From: Ciceribacter sp. T2.26MG-112.2
GTDB taxonomy: Bacteria; Pseudomonadota; Alphaproteobacteria; Rhizobiales; Rhizobiaceae
Length of the DNA: 44,377 bases
Assembly: GCF_900492205.1 (NCBI RefSeq)
Contig: NZ_UEYQ01000025.1
Location: 1-44,377 of the forward strand
Direction: 5' to 3'
The translations under genes and the position numbers were made by a program. Positions 33,113 to 43,146 of the stretch are shown in pieces. The notes under the pieces are model-generated. The model was not told the DNA's origin. It did not search any database and worked only from the letters and a program-made list of their open reading frames with translations. Within the stretch, counting starts at the first letter, position 1, and each line of letters opens with the position of its first letter.

Positions 33113-34369
33113 TCACTTCCTGATGAGATCATCGAGCCGGGCGAGCAGTTTCGCCCGGTCGAAGGAAAAGTTGGAGCCGATCCACGTCTCCTCGAGCCCT
33201 TTCAAGGCTTCGCCGACCTTGGGGCCCGGAGCCAGCCCCGCGGCCAGCACATCCGCGCCGCTCAAGGGAAAGACCGGCCGCTCGAATTTCTCCGCCCGTG
33301 CCAGAAGCGCCGACAGGCGCCCGGTCTTCGTCATCGCCTTCGGATCGACCCCGGCTTGGGCGCGGGCCTGCGCCAGATCGATCTTCAGCGAAGCGATCAC
33401 GCCGTCCTTGCCAAGGCGATAGAGTTCCCGGTCAAAGGCCGCATCCGTCACCTCGCCGTTCGGCCTCGGCGCCCTGGCAAAGCGATCGAGGAAAGCGGCC
33501 TCGGCGTTCGACAGGCGCAGTCGTTGCGCAAGGGCCGCCAGCCGCTCGGCGTCCTTGGGCACGATCGCGGCAAGCCGCAGCATCGGCTCCGGCTCCCATC
33601 CGAGCGACTGCTCGGCGGCGACCAAGGCCGGAATCGCATCGATTCCCCATTTCTCCGTTTCGGGCAGAATGGCCCCGAGCACGCCGGACTGGCGCATCCA
33701 CAACAGCGCACGGCCCGGATCGCTGGCTGCGAGAAGCTTCTTCGTCTCCGCCCAGACCCGCTCCGCCGAAAGCGTCGCCAGCTTGTCCTTCGCCCGCGAA
33801 CAGGCCTTCAGGCCCGCCGGATCCGGACGCCCGCCGCCGTAATGGGCAAAGAAGCGGAAGAAGCGCAGGATCCGGAGATAATCCTCGGCGATCCGCGTGT
33901 CGGCGTCGCCGATGAAGCGCACCGTCTTCGTCTCGATATCCGGCAGTCCGCCGATCAGGTCGATCACCTCGCCGTCCGCCCCGACATAGAGCGCGTTGAT
34001 CGTCAGGTCGCGCCGCTCGGCGTCCTCCTGCCAATCCTCGCCGAAAGCGACCTTGGCACGCCGGCCGTCGGTCTCGAGGTCGCGGCGAAGCGTGGTCACC
34101 TCGAAGCCCTTGCCGTCGAGCACCAGCGTCACCGTGCCGTGTTCGATCCCGGTCGGCACGGCTTTGATGCCGGCAGCCTTGGCCCGCTCCATCACCGTCT
34201 CGGGAGGAAGCGTGGTGGCAAGGTCGATGTCGGCAACCGGCAGCCCCATCAGGCTGTTGCGCACCGCCCCGCCCGCCACCCGTGCCTCGCCGCCGTCGGC
34301 ATTGAGCAGCGCAAACAACCGCTGCAAAGCCGGATCGGTGAACCAGGTCTCGTTCGACAGGTTGGTCAT
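33113..34369 (-). CDS. cca: CCA-adding tRNA nucleotidyltransferase / poly(A) polymerase family
   Basis: A 418-residue class II nucleotidyltransferase that builds or repairs the CCA end of tRNA, or polyadenylates RNA. GGAVRNSLMG and DIDLATT form the metal-binding catalytic motif (both Asp present), RRDLTINALYV is the RRD nucleotide-selection motif, and EDYLRILRFFRFFAHYG is the ERxxxE-like helix. The C-terminal half is helical. Which of CCA addition or poly(A) synthesis applies is not resolvable by eye. The ATG overlaps the end of the NUDIX gene by 4 bases. Third gene of a tight operon (DUF1285, NUDIX, cca). Confidence 0.95.
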   Translation of the reverse strand: MTNLSNETWFTDPALQRLFALLNADGGEARVAGGAVRNSLMGLPVADIDLATTLPPETVMERAKAAGIKAVPTGIEHGTVTLVLDGKGFEVTTLRRDLETDGRRAKVAFGEDWQEDAERRDLTINALYVGADGEVIDLIGGLPDIETKTVRFIGDADTRIAEDYLRILRFFRFFAHYGGGRPDPAGLKACSRAKDKLATLSAERVWAETKKLLAASDPGRALLWMRQSGVLGAILPETEKWGIDAIPALVAAEQSLGWEPEPMLRLAAIVPKDAERLAALAQRLRLSNAEAAFLDRFARAPRPNGEVTDAAFDRELYRLGKDGVIASLKIDLAQARAQAGVDPKAMTKTGRLSALLARAEKFERPVFPLSGADVLAAGLAPGPKVGEALKGLEETWIGSNFSFDRAKLLARLDDLIRK

Positions 34370-34998
34370 GCATAGAGCCTTTCATAAAGCGTGCGGATGA
34401 TCCCGGCGGTAATGCCCCAGATTTGGCGCTCGCCATAGGGCATCACGTAGAAATGCCGGACGATCCCCTGCCATGTCCGGCTGTCGCGCTGGTGATTATC
34501 CGGATTCATCAGGAAGGACAGCGGCACTTCAAACACCGCATCCACCTCGTCGGGATTGGGCTCGATGACGAAGCCGCGCTTGACCACCGAGAGCACGGGC
34601 ACGATGCGAAAGCCCGTGCCGGACAGATATTGCGGCAGCCGCCCGACCGTCTCGACGAAGTTCGGGTCAAGACCGATCTCTTCCCTCGCCTCGCGCAGGG
34701 CCGCCACCTCCGGCGACAGGTCGCCCTCGTCGATGCCGCCGCCGGGAAAGGCGATCTGGCCGGAATGTTTTCGCAGCGTCGCCGTCCGCTGGGTGAGGAT
34801 CACCTTTGCCCCGTCCGGATCGTCGACCACCGGCACCAGAACGGCGGCGTCCTTGAGCTTCAGCCCCTCGACCTCGAGCAAGCTCTGCGGATTGAGCACA
34901 TGGTCGCCGTGATCGCGCCAGGCATGCTCGATCGGAGCTCCGATCTGGTTCAACGCCCGGTGGCGGAAGTCGGCGGCGGAATAAATGTCGACGCTCAT
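34366..34998 (-). CDS. NUDIX hydrolase, CoA pyrophosphatase type
   Basis: A 210-residue NUDIX enzyme. The box GGGIDEGDLSPEVAALREAREEIGL matches the consensus GX5EX7REUXEEXGU exactly in its Glu positions, preceded by ILTQRTATLRKHSGQIAFPG, the NuCoA signature of CoA-diphosphatases. Later residues GTGFRIVPVLSVV and YFYVMPYGERQIWGITAGII-like segments agree with the family. It would cleave CoA or its acyl forms to 4'-phosphopantetheine and 3',5'-ADP. It overlaps both neighbours by 4 bases (ATGA at each end), so the operon is translationally coupled. CoA specificity is inferred from the NuCoA motif. Confidence 0.93.
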   Translation of the reverse strand: MSVDIYSAADFRHRALNQIGAPIEHAWRDHGDHVLNPQSLLEVEGLKLKDAAVLVPVVDDPDGAKVILTQRTATLRKHSGQIAFPGGGIDEGDLSPEVAALREAREEIGLDPNFVETVGRLPQYLSGTGFRIVPVLSVVKRGFVIEPNPDEVDAVFEVPLSFLMNPDNHQRDSRTWQGIVRHFYVMPYGERQIWGITAGIIRTLYERLYA

Positions 34999-35618
34999 TG
35001 CGCCAGCCGGTCGAGTTCTGCCGCCGGCATGACCGGAAAGATCGCCCCGCCCGAGCGGACCGAAAACATCTCGACCCCGTCGATCTCGATCGTCTGGCCC
35101 TGTTCCACCAGTTCATACATGACGGCGCGCGACACCAACGCCTCCAGCCGCCCACGCACATGCAGATAAGGCTTCAGCTCGTGGTTCTCGCCATGCACGA
35201 CGAAGCGCAGCGCATGGTCCGGCCCGGCCTCCACCACGTCGCCGACATTGGTGCGGAAGGTCATGACCTTTTCGCCGTCACGCCCGGTCACGCTCATCTC
35301 GACGGCGAGAAACGGTGCATCCTCGACGCGGATGCCGACTTTCTCCACAGGCGTGACGAGATAGGTCTTGCCGTCCTCGTCCTTGCGCAGCACCGTCGAG
35401 AACAGCCTGACCAGCGGCGCGCGGCCGATCGGCGTGCCCATGTAGAACCAGGTCCCGTCGGCACGGATCTCCATTTCGATATCGCCGCAAAAGGGCGGTT
35501 CCCAGCGCTCCACCGGCGGCAGGCTCGGCTTGCCGCCGGCCGTCTGAGCGGCCGCGCGCGAAATCATCGCCGCCAATCCCGCCGCATCCGTCGTCGCCTT
35601 CAAGGTGTCGCCTGCCAT
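34995..35618 (-). CDS. DUF1285 family protein
   Basis: A 207-residue soluble protein matching the DUF1285 pattern: CGDIEMEIRADGTWFYMGTPIGRAPLVRLFSTVLRKDEDG near 45-85, YLVTPVEKVGIRVEDAPFLA, and PYLHVRGRLEALVSRAVMYELVE near 150-170. The length is usual for the family. It overlaps the NUDIX gene by 4 bases and is the first gene of the three-gene operon, divergent from moxR. Known structures of this family show a PH-like fold, but the function is unknown. The association with CoA and tRNA enzymes is conserved in rhizobia. Confidence 0.92.
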   Translation of the reverse strand: MAGDTLKATTDAAGLAAMISRAAAQTAGGKPSLPPVERWEPPFCGDIEMEIRADGTWFYMGTPIGRAPLVRLFSTVLRKDEDGKTYLVTPVEKVGIRVEDAPFLAVEMSVTGRDGEKVMTFRTNVGDVVEAGPDHALRFVVHGENHELKPYLHVRGRLEALVSRAVMYELVEQGQTIEIDGVEMFSVRSGGAIFPVMPAAELDRLAQ

Positions 35619-35778
35619 CTTTGCGTCCCGGTTGGTGCCTAATCAGTGCTATGTCACGAGATAGTCATTCGAAACGCGCTTGTCAGCCGCCCTTTGGGGA
35701 ATAAGTTAGTTGCATGTGCCGTCATCGGGAAGACCAGTTCCGATTCGCCGGCGCGGGCGAAACCAGATGGAGAAGACC

Positions 35779-36792
<1,014 letters not shown>

Positions 36793-36815
36793 AAACCCGG
36801 AAGGATCGCGGACAC

Positions 36816-37736
36816 GTGGCAGCCATCGGCCAGATCGTCGAGCAGACCCCCGCCGGGGACGCGCTGACCCGCGCCCGCCAGCGCGCCAGCCTCGTGCCCG
36901 ATTGCATGGTCGAGGCCCACCGCATCGCCAATACGGTGATTGCCGGCTGGCACGGACGGCGCAAGCGCGGCATCGGCGAGAATTTCTGGCAGTTCCGCCC
37001 CTATTCCGAAGGCGAAAGCTTTGCCCGCATCGACTGGCGCCGCTCCGCCCGCGACGACCACACCTATATCCGCGACCGCGAATGGGAGGCCGCCCACACC
37101 GTCTGGCTCTGGGCCGATCTCTCGCCGTCGATGATGTACAAGTCGACGCTGGCCCCGGTCTCGAAGGAAAGCCGCGCGCTGGTGCTGATGCTGGCGCTCG
37201 CCGAAATCCTCGCCCGCTCCGGCGAGCGCATCGGTTGCCCGGGCGTCATGGAGCCGGTTTCCGCCCGCAATGCCGCCGAACGCCTGGCGACCGCCATCCT
37301 GCATACGCCGCTGATCAATGGCCTGCCGGACACGACGATGATCCGCGGCTCCAGCGACATCGTGCTGATCGGCGACTTCCTCGACGACGCCGACGCCATC
37401 ATGGAGAAGATCGCGCCGCTCGCCCGGCGCGGCCTGCGCGGCCACGTGGTCGAGATCGCCGATCCGGCCGAGGAAAGTTTCCCCTATGCCGGCCGCACCG
37501 AATTTACCGATCCGGAGACCGGAGAGAAACTCGTCTCCGGCCGCGCCGAGGGCCTGCGCGACGACTATCGCCGCGCCTACCTCGCCCGCCGCGAAAATCT
37601 CGGCGAACAGCTTCGCCGTCTCGGCTGGAGTTTCGTCCACCATTCGACCGACCGCCTCGCCTCCGAAGCACTCGTCGCGGTCCATATGTATCTCTCCGGC
37701 ACCCCGCCGCTCATCAGCCGGAGCACAGCCCCATGA
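36816..37736 (+). CDS. DUF58 protein with intact vWA-type MIDAS
   Basis: A 306-residue cytosolic protein starting with GTG at 36816, supported by GGAAGGA upstream. The DUF58 signature RKRGIGENFWQFRPYSEGESFARIDWRRSARDD (about 50-80) is intact, followed by REWEAAHTVWLWADLSPSM, whose DLSPS (101-105) fits the DxSxS metal-ion-dependent adhesion site of vWA domains. DIVLIGDFLDDADAI later provides the third MIDAS Asp region. It usually partners MoxR and membrane vWA proteins. Its stop overlaps the start of the next gene by 4 bases (ATGA). Confidence 0.94.
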   Translation: MAAIGQIVEQTPAGDALTRARQRASLVPDCMVEAHRIANTVIAGWHGRRKRGIGENFWQFRPYSEGESFARIDWRRSARDDHTYIRDREWEAAHTVWLWADLSPSMMYKSTLAPVSKESRALVLMLALAEILARSGERIGCPGVMEPVSARNAAERLATAILHTPLINGLPDTTMIRGSSDIVLIGDFLDDADAIMEKIAPLARRGLRGHVVEIADPAEESFPYAGRTEFTDPETGEKLVSGRAEGLRDDYRRAYLARRENLGEQLRRLGWSFVHHSTDRLASEALVAVHMYLSGTPPLISRSTAP

Positions 37737-40540
37737 ACGCCCTGCCGCTCGCCTTTGCCGCACCCGCCGTGCTGATCGCGCTGGCCGCCCTGCCGCTCAT
37801 CTGGTGGCTGCTGAAACTCACTCCGCCGCGCCCGAAGACCGAAGTCTTCCCGCCGCTGCGCATTCTCGCCGGCGTGCTGAAGCGTGACGAAACGCCCTCG
37901 AAGAGCCCGTGGTGGCTGACGCTGCTGCGCATGATGCTGGCGGCGCTGGTGATTTTCGCGCTCGCCGACCCGGTGCTCAATCCGCGCAATGCTTCGCTCT
38001 CGACCGACGGCCCGCTGGTTCTCGTCGTCGACAATGGCTGGGCGACTGTCGCCGACTGGGAGCGCCGCGTCGCCACTGCCGAAGCGCTGATCGGCGATGC
38101 GGACGATCGCGACCTGCCGGTGTCGATGACATTTACCGCCGACGCCAGCCATGACGCGGTGCCCGCCGGCGCCGCGGTGGCACTGGAGAAACTGCGCGCC
38201 GCAAGCCCGAAGCCGCTGCGCCCGGACCGCGCCCGTGCGTTCGAGGCCCTGAAGGCAGCCCTTGACGGCACGCCCCCCGGCACGCTGGCGGTTCTAGCCG
38301 ATGGCATCGCCGTCGATGACGAGGAACGCCTGATGACGGAGCTCTCCGCGCTCCAGCCGGCACAGCTTCGGCTGATCCAAGGCGACAACGCCGCCGCGAC
38401 CGCCATCACCGGCGCATCGAACGGCGCCGACGCCCTCACCGTCACCCTGTCGCGCCTCGACGGCCGCGCCGCGCGGAGCCTGATCGTCGACGCTCAGGAC
38501 CGCCAGGGCCGCGTCATCGCATCGGGTACCGTGGATTTTCCCGCCGGCGAAACCGAGGCAAGCGGTCAGGTCGCCGCCCCGTTCGAGCTGCGCAACGACT
38601 TTGCCCGCCTGTCGATCGCCGGCCTTGCCACGGCCGGCGCGACGCACCTGCTCGACGACGGTTTCCGCCGCCGCCGCGTCGCGCTGATCTCGGGCGATAC
38701 GGGGGACGCTTTCCAGCCGCTGCTTTCGCCGCTCTACTATATCGAGCGGGCGATCGCGCCCTATGCCGACCTGATCAAGCCCGGCATCGCCGATCTTGCC
38801 GTCTCCTTGCCCGAAATCCTCGCGCAGAAGCCATCTGCCATTGTGCTGGCCGATATCGGCCGCCTGCCGGAAGCGGTGTACGAACCGCTGCAGGCCTGGA
38901 TCACGGGGGGCGGCACGCTCATCCGCTTTGCCGGGCCTCGTCTTGCCGCCGCCCCGGTCGGCGATCCGCTGGTGCCGGTCATCCTGCGCCAGGGCGAACG
39001 CGAACTCGGCGGCGCGCTTTCCTGGGCCGAGCCGCAACCGCTCGCCGACTTCCCGAAATTCGGCCCCTTTGCCGGCATGCCGAGGCCGGAGGGCGTGCTG
39101 ATCAAGCGCCAGGTGCTGGCCGAACCGACCCCGGATCTTGCCGAGCGCACCTGGGCGAGCCTTGCCGACGGCACGCCGCTCGTCACCGTCCGGGAAAACG
39201 GCGCCGGTCGCACCGTGCTCTTCCATGTCAGCGCCGAGGCGACCTGGTCGGACCTGCCGATCTCCGGCGAATTCGTCGAAATGCTGCGCCGGGTCGTGCA
39301 ACTGGCGCGCGCCGGGACGGCAACAGCCAATGCCGATCCGTCCGCCAAGGCGACGCTCGCTCCCTTCCGCCTCTTGACCGAGCGCGGTGCGCTGACCGCT
39401 GAACCCGGCAATGCCCGCCCGCTCGAAATCGGCCCGGCCCGGCCGGCATCGGCGACCTTCGACAACCCGCCCGGCCTTTACGGCACCGAGGACGGCTTTG
39501 CCGCGCTGAACCTTCTGCCCGCCGGCGCCGAACTGAAGCCGCTCGACATCACCGCCCCGCTGCCGATCGCCCGCGAGCCGCTGGCCGGCACGGCGGCCAC
39601 GCCCTTGAAGCCGGTGCTTCTCTCGATCGCCTTCGCGCTCCTGGTGATCGACAGCCTGATCGTGCTGTCCATGGGCGGCGCCTTTTCCCGCATGCCGCGC
39701 CGCACCGCCGCCGCGTCCGTCGTGGCACTCGCTTGCCTCGTGCTCTTCGCGCCGGGCGACCGCGCCTTGGCCGACGACGCCAAACCGGGTGACGACGTCA
39801 TCCTCGAGAGGCTCGACAATACCCACCTCGCCTATGTCGTCACCGGAGAGGCGGAGGTCGACCGCCTGTCGGAACGGGGACTGGCCGGCCTCACCGACTT
39901 CCTCACCTACCGCACGACGCTGGAGCCGGCCCCGCCCGTCGGCCTCGACATCAGCAAGGACGAACTGTCCTTCTACCCGATCATCTTCTGGCCGATCTCG
40001 GCGACCGCCCCCATGCCGTCGTCCGCCGCCATCAGCCGGATCGACGCCTATATGCGCGCCGGCGGGACCGTATTGTTCGATACCCGCGACCAGTTCTCCG
40101 CGCTTGGCGGCGACAACGGCCCGAGCCCCAATGGCGAGCGGCTTCAGGCGATCCTTGCCAATATCGACATTCCGCCGCTGGAACCGGTGCCGGCCGATCA
40201 TGTGCTGACGCGCGCCTTCTACCTCTTGTCCGGCTTTCCCGGTCGCTACACCGGCAGCCCGCTTTGGGTCGAGGCGCGCCAGGAGGCCAGGACCTCCAAC
40301 AGCGGCGTCGCCTCCACCGGCGACGGCGTTTCGCCGATCCTGATTACCGGCAACGACATTCTGGGCGCCTGGGCGATCGACGACAACGGCGTCTCCATGC
40401 TGCCGACCGTGCCGCCGGACGAAATGCAGCGGGAAATGTCCTTCCGCTCCGGCGTCAACATCATGATGTACATGCTGACCGGCAACTACAAGGCCGATCA
40501 GGTGCATGTTCCCGCCCTCCTCGAACGGCTGGGGCAGTGA
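37733..40540 (+). CDS. BatA-N-terminal/DUF4159 large membrane protein
   Basis: A 935-residue protein. The first 85 residues hold two membrane helices of the BatA N-terminal type (LPLIWWLLKLTPPRP then LLRMMLAALVIFALADP), followed by a vWA-like region in which the MIDAS is degenerate: DNGWA at 100-104 instead of DxSxS. A large periplasmic part follows (about 110-625), then a membrane helix near 629-650, a second signal-like helix at 655-682, and a C-terminal DUF4159 domain (about 690-935) with DELSFYPIIFWPISA and AGGTVLFDTRDQ. The ATG overlaps the DUF58 stop. The fusion of BatA-like and DUF4159 parts is usual in alphaproteobacteria. Function unknown. Confidence 0.93.
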   Translation: MNALPLAFAAPAVLIALAALPLIWWLLKLTPPRPKTEVFPPLRILAGVLKRDETPSKSPWWLTLLRMMLAALVIFALADPVLNPRNASLSTDGPLVLVVDNGWATVADWERRVATAEALIGDADDRDLPVSMTFTADASHDAVPAGAAVALEKLRAASPKPLRPDRARAFEALKAALDGTPPGTLAVLADGIAVDDEERLMTELSALQPAQLRLIQGDNAAATAITGASNGADALTVTLSRLDGRAARSLIVDAQDRQGRVIASGTVDFPAGETEASGQVAAPFELRNDFARLSIAGLATAGATHLLDDGFRRRRVALISGDTGDAFQPLLSPLYYIERAIAPYADLIKPGIADLAVSLPEILAQKPSAIVLADIGRLPEAVYEPLQAWITGGGTLIRFAGPRLAAAPVGDPLVPVILRQGERELGGALSWAEPQPLADFPKFGPFAGMPRPEGVLIKRQVLAEPTPDLAERTWASLADGTPLVTVRENGAGRTVLFHVSAEATWSDLPISGEFVEMLRRVVQLARAGTATANADPSAKATLAPFRLLTERGALTAEPGNARPLEIGPARPASATFDNPPGLYGTEDGFAALNLLPAGAELKPLDITAPLPIAREPLAGTAATPLKPVLLSIAFALLVIDSLIVLSMGGAFSRMPRRTAAASVVALACLVLFAPGDRALADDAKPGDDVILERLDNTHLAYVVTGEAEVDRLSERGLAGLTDFLTYRTTLEPAPPVGLDISKDELSFYPIIFWPISATAPMPSSAAISRIDAYMRAGGTVLFDTRDQFSALGGDNGPSPNGERLQAILANIDIPPLEPVPADHVLTRAFYLLSGFPGRYTGSPLWVEARQEARTSNSGVASTGDGVSPILITGNDILGAWAIDDNGVSMLPTVPPDEMQREMSFRSGVNIMMYMLTGNYKADQVHVPALLERLGQ

Positions 40541-40541
40541 C

Positions 40542-42611
40542 ATGACACTCCACTTCGCCCCCTTCGTTCCCTGGTTCGTCCTTTTGGCGCTTGCCGTGCT
40601 GGCGCTGATCCTCGCCACGGCGGGTTTCGCCCGCGGCGTGCGGGGAACCGCTATCCGCCTTATCGCCTCCGTCGCCGTGCTCGCGGCACTCGCCAATCCG
40701 CTTCTGATGCAGGAGGACCGCGAGGCGCTGTCGACCGTCGTGCCGGTCATCGTCGACCGCAGCCAGAGCCAGGAAACGCCGGAGCGCGTCGCCCAGACCG
40801 ACGCCGCGCTCGAGGGGCTGAAGGACCGGCTCTCGCGCTTTGCCCGCATCGAGCCGCGAATCGTCGAGGTCCGCGATCCGGCCACCTCCGACGCACCCTC
40901 GACGCGGCTGTTCGAGGCACTGGCCTCGGCCATATCTGATGTGCCCCCGGCCCGCATCGGCGCCGCCGTCTTCATCACCGACGGCCAGGTGCACGACATT
41001 CCGGCTGCCGCCGAGGCGCTCGGCTTCAATGCCCCCGTGCACGGCCTTTTCACCGGCAAGGCCGACGAGTTCGACCGCCGCATCGAGGTGCTGCGCGCGC
41101 CGCGCTTCGGCATCGTCGACGAGGACCAGGAACTGACCTTGCGCGTCTTCGACGACGGCCGCCGCACAGATACCCCCGCCACCGTCACCGTGCGCATGAA
41201 CGGCGAGGAGATCGCCACGCTCAATGCCACGCCCGGTGTCGAGACGACCTTCGGCTTCAAGGTGCCGCGCGGCGGCAACAATGTGCTGGAATTCGCCGTC
41301 GCCGCCACGCCCGGCGAGGTCACCGAGGTCAACAACAAGGCGATCCACCTGATCGAGGGCATCCGCGAGAACCTGCGCGTGCTGCTGGTCTCGGGCGAAC
41401 CCCATGCCGGCGAGCGCGCCTGGCGCAACCTGTTGAAATCCGACGCCGCCGTCGACCTGGTGCATTTCACCATTTTGCGCCCGCCGGAAAAGCAGGACGG
41501 CACGCCGATCAACGAACTGTCGCTGATCGCCTTCCCGACGCGCGAACTCTTCGTCGAGAAGATCAACGATTTCGACCTGATCATCTTCGACCGCTACCAG
41601 CACCGCGGCGTGCTGCCGATCCTCTATTACGACTACATCGCCGAATACGTGAAGAAGGGCGGTGCCCTGCTGATCGCCGCCGGCCCGGAACATGCCGGCG
41701 AGGATTCGATCGCGATTACCCCGCTCGCCTCCGTGCTGCCCGCCGCCCCGACCGGCAACATGCACGAGGCGGCCTTCTATCCGCGCCTCTCCGACCAGGG
41801 CAAGCGCCACCCCGTCACCCGCGGGCTCGACGGCTCGGCCATCGAGCCGCCGCAATGGGGCCGCTGGTTCCGCAGCGTCGACGTCGACCCGCCGCGCGGC
41901 GAAACCGTGATGACCGCCGCCGACGGCCGCCCGCTTCTGGTGCTCGACCGCGCCGAGGAAGGCCGCGTCGCCATGCTGCTCTCCGACCAGGGCTGGCTCT
42001 GGGCCCGCGGCTTCGAAGGGGGCGGGCCGCATGTCTCGCTCTATCGCCGCATCGCCCACTGGCTGATGAAGGAACCGGAACTCGAGGAAGAGGCGCTGAA
42101 GGCCCGCGCCAGCGGCCGCACCCTGGAAGTGACCCGCCAGACGATCGCCGGCGACCCGGGTGCCGCCACCATTCGCACGCCGTCGGGCAAGACCGAGACG
42201 CTGGCACTCACCGAGATCGCCCCCGGCCTCTATCGCGGCGAAAAGCGCATGGACGAGACCGGCCTCTTCACCATCGCCAACGGCGAATTCTCCACCCTCG
42301 TCCATGTCGGCGCGGTCGATGCGCCCGAGTTCAAGGCCATGGTCTCGACGCTCGACACGCTGAAACCGATCGCCACCGAGACCAAGGGCCACCTCGCCCG
42401 CCTCGACGACGGCAAGGGGTCTCTTCGCCTCCCCGACATCCTCCCCGTCCGCGGCGACGTCCGCATCGCCGACGACCGCCGCCTGCTGGTGCGCCTGACC
42501 GACGAGACGGTGCTGAAAGGCGTGAACACGCTGCCGCTGTTTGCCGGTTTTGCCGGGCTCGCGGTGCTGCTGCTGGCGATGTCGGCGACGTGGTGGCGCG
42601 AGGGGCGGTAA
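40542..42611 (+). CDS. Large membrane protein with vWA-like and glutamine-amidotransferase-like parts
   Basis: A 689-residue protein with membrane helices at about 10-30 and 38-56 and another near 665-685. Between them, VVPVIVDRSQSQETPER carries DRSQS (72-76), an intact DxSxS MIDAS signature. The middle (about 250-450) looks like a class I glutamine-amidotransferase-type Rossmann fold (LRVLLVSGEPHAGERAW..., DLIIFDRYQHRGVLP, VKKGGALLIAAGPEH), but no Cys nucleophile is seen at the usual elbow, so it should lack that activity. The gene starts one base after the DUF4159 stop and ends the operon. Probably acts with MoxR and DUF58 in the envelope. Confidence 0.9.
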   Translation: MTLHFAPFVPWFVLLALAVLALILATAGFARGVRGTAIRLIASVAVLAALANPLLMQEDREALSTVVPVIVDRSQSQETPERVAQTDAALEGLKDRLSRFARIEPRIVEVRDPATSDAPSTRLFEALASAISDVPPARIGAAVFITDGQVHDIPAAAEALGFNAPVHGLFTGKADEFDRRIEVLRAPRFGIVDEDQELTLRVFDDGRRTDTPATVTVRMNGEEIATLNATPGVETTFGFKVPRGGNNVLEFAVAATPGEVTEVNNKAIHLIEGIRENLRVLLVSGEPHAGERAWRNLLKSDAAVDLVHFTILRPPEKQDGTPINELSLIAFPTRELFVEKINDFDLIIFDRYQHRGVLPILYYDYIAEYVKKGGALLIAAGPEHAGEDSIAITPLASVLPAAPTGNMHEAAFYPRLSDQGKRHPVTRGLDGSAIEPPQWGRWFRSVDVDPPRGETVMTAADGRPLLVLDRAEEGRVAMLLSDQGWLWARGFEGGGPHVSLYRRIAHWLMKEPELEEEALKARASGRTLEVTRQTIAGDPGAATIRTPSGKTETLALTEIAPGLYRGEKRMDETGLFTIANGEFSTLVHVGAVDAPEFKAMVSTLDTLKPIATETKGHLARLDDGKGSLRLPDILPVRGDVRIADDRRLLVRLTDETVLKGVNTLPLFAGFAGLAVLLLAMSATWWREGR

Positions 42612-42869
42612 GGCGAACCGCGTGGAACAGAGTTCGTCCCGCTAACGCTCGATCATCTGCACGCATCGGACCCCGCCCCGCGGAAGGTGGGGATGACCGA
42701 TTTGGGGCCGTTAGCGGACTGACTGGTTGTGGCGTCCACCATCGACTTGCGGACCTTCATCTCGGTGCGCCAAGTGGCAATTCCAGACATGGACGACTGC
42801 TGTTGCGCGGCCCTACCGGGAATTGTTGAAGCGGCGGTGAGGCGGCGAACGCCGCACCACCGCCTGTCC
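42612..42869. other. Gene-free spacer with a 9-bp inverted repeat
   Basis: A 258-bp gap after the MoxR operon. CCGCTAACG at 42639-42647 is the reverse complement of 42709-42717, enclosing 61 bases that contain C- and G-rich runs. Codon-like structure is absent on both strands. The text from here rightward is visibly less GC-biased than the operon before it. It may mark a junction between core and accessory DNA, or a degenerate repeat. Confidence 0.4.
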
Positions 42870-43103
42870 TCACTTGGCGACGGGTTTTGCCGATTGGACC
42901 AGTGTGTGGGTCGCCTCGCCGCCGATTGCGACGCAATCGTCAGCGGACTGAGCCAGAACAACAATGTCCTTCACCTTGCAAACGGTGCCTACGCCGACGT
43001 CTTCGGTGCCTATCATGGGGCTGTTGGGGATCCAGCCGGACATGCCGGCAAATGCCGAGCTCGTCGAGGCGGTCAAAAAGAGTCCGATCAGGATGGTCTT
43101 CAT
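42870..43103 (-). CDS. Small secreted protein of unknown function
   Basis: A 77-residue protein with a clear signal peptide: MKTILIGLFLTASTSSAFA, with cleavage after AFA. The mature 58 residues have two Cys (VCKVKD and DDCVAIG), which could form a disulfide in the periplasm, and no other motif. An AAGGAG ribosome site lies at the right distance from the ATG. It follows the caspase-like gene by 43 bp on the same strand, so they probably form a two-gene operon. It could be a partner, substrate or inhibitor of the caspase-like protein; all of these are speculation. Confidence 0.75.
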   Translation of the reverse strand: MKTILIGLFLTASTSSAFAGMSGWIPNSPMIGTEDVGVGTVCKVKDIVVLAQSADDCVAIGGEATHTLVQSAKPVAK

Positions 43104-43146
43104 TTCGTTTACTCCTTGGGTTGAAGGTTATGGCTGCCAATTGCGG

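Noticed and set aside
38294..41584. A 1096-codon open frame antisense to the two large membrane protein genes
   Set aside because: The sense strand encodes a coupled operon with recognisable domains; the antisense frame has no ribosome site and no motif.
42653..42964. A 103-codon minus-strand frame overlapping the small secreted protein gene
   Set aside because: It has no ribosome site or motif, and it conflicts with the signal-peptide protein in another frame.
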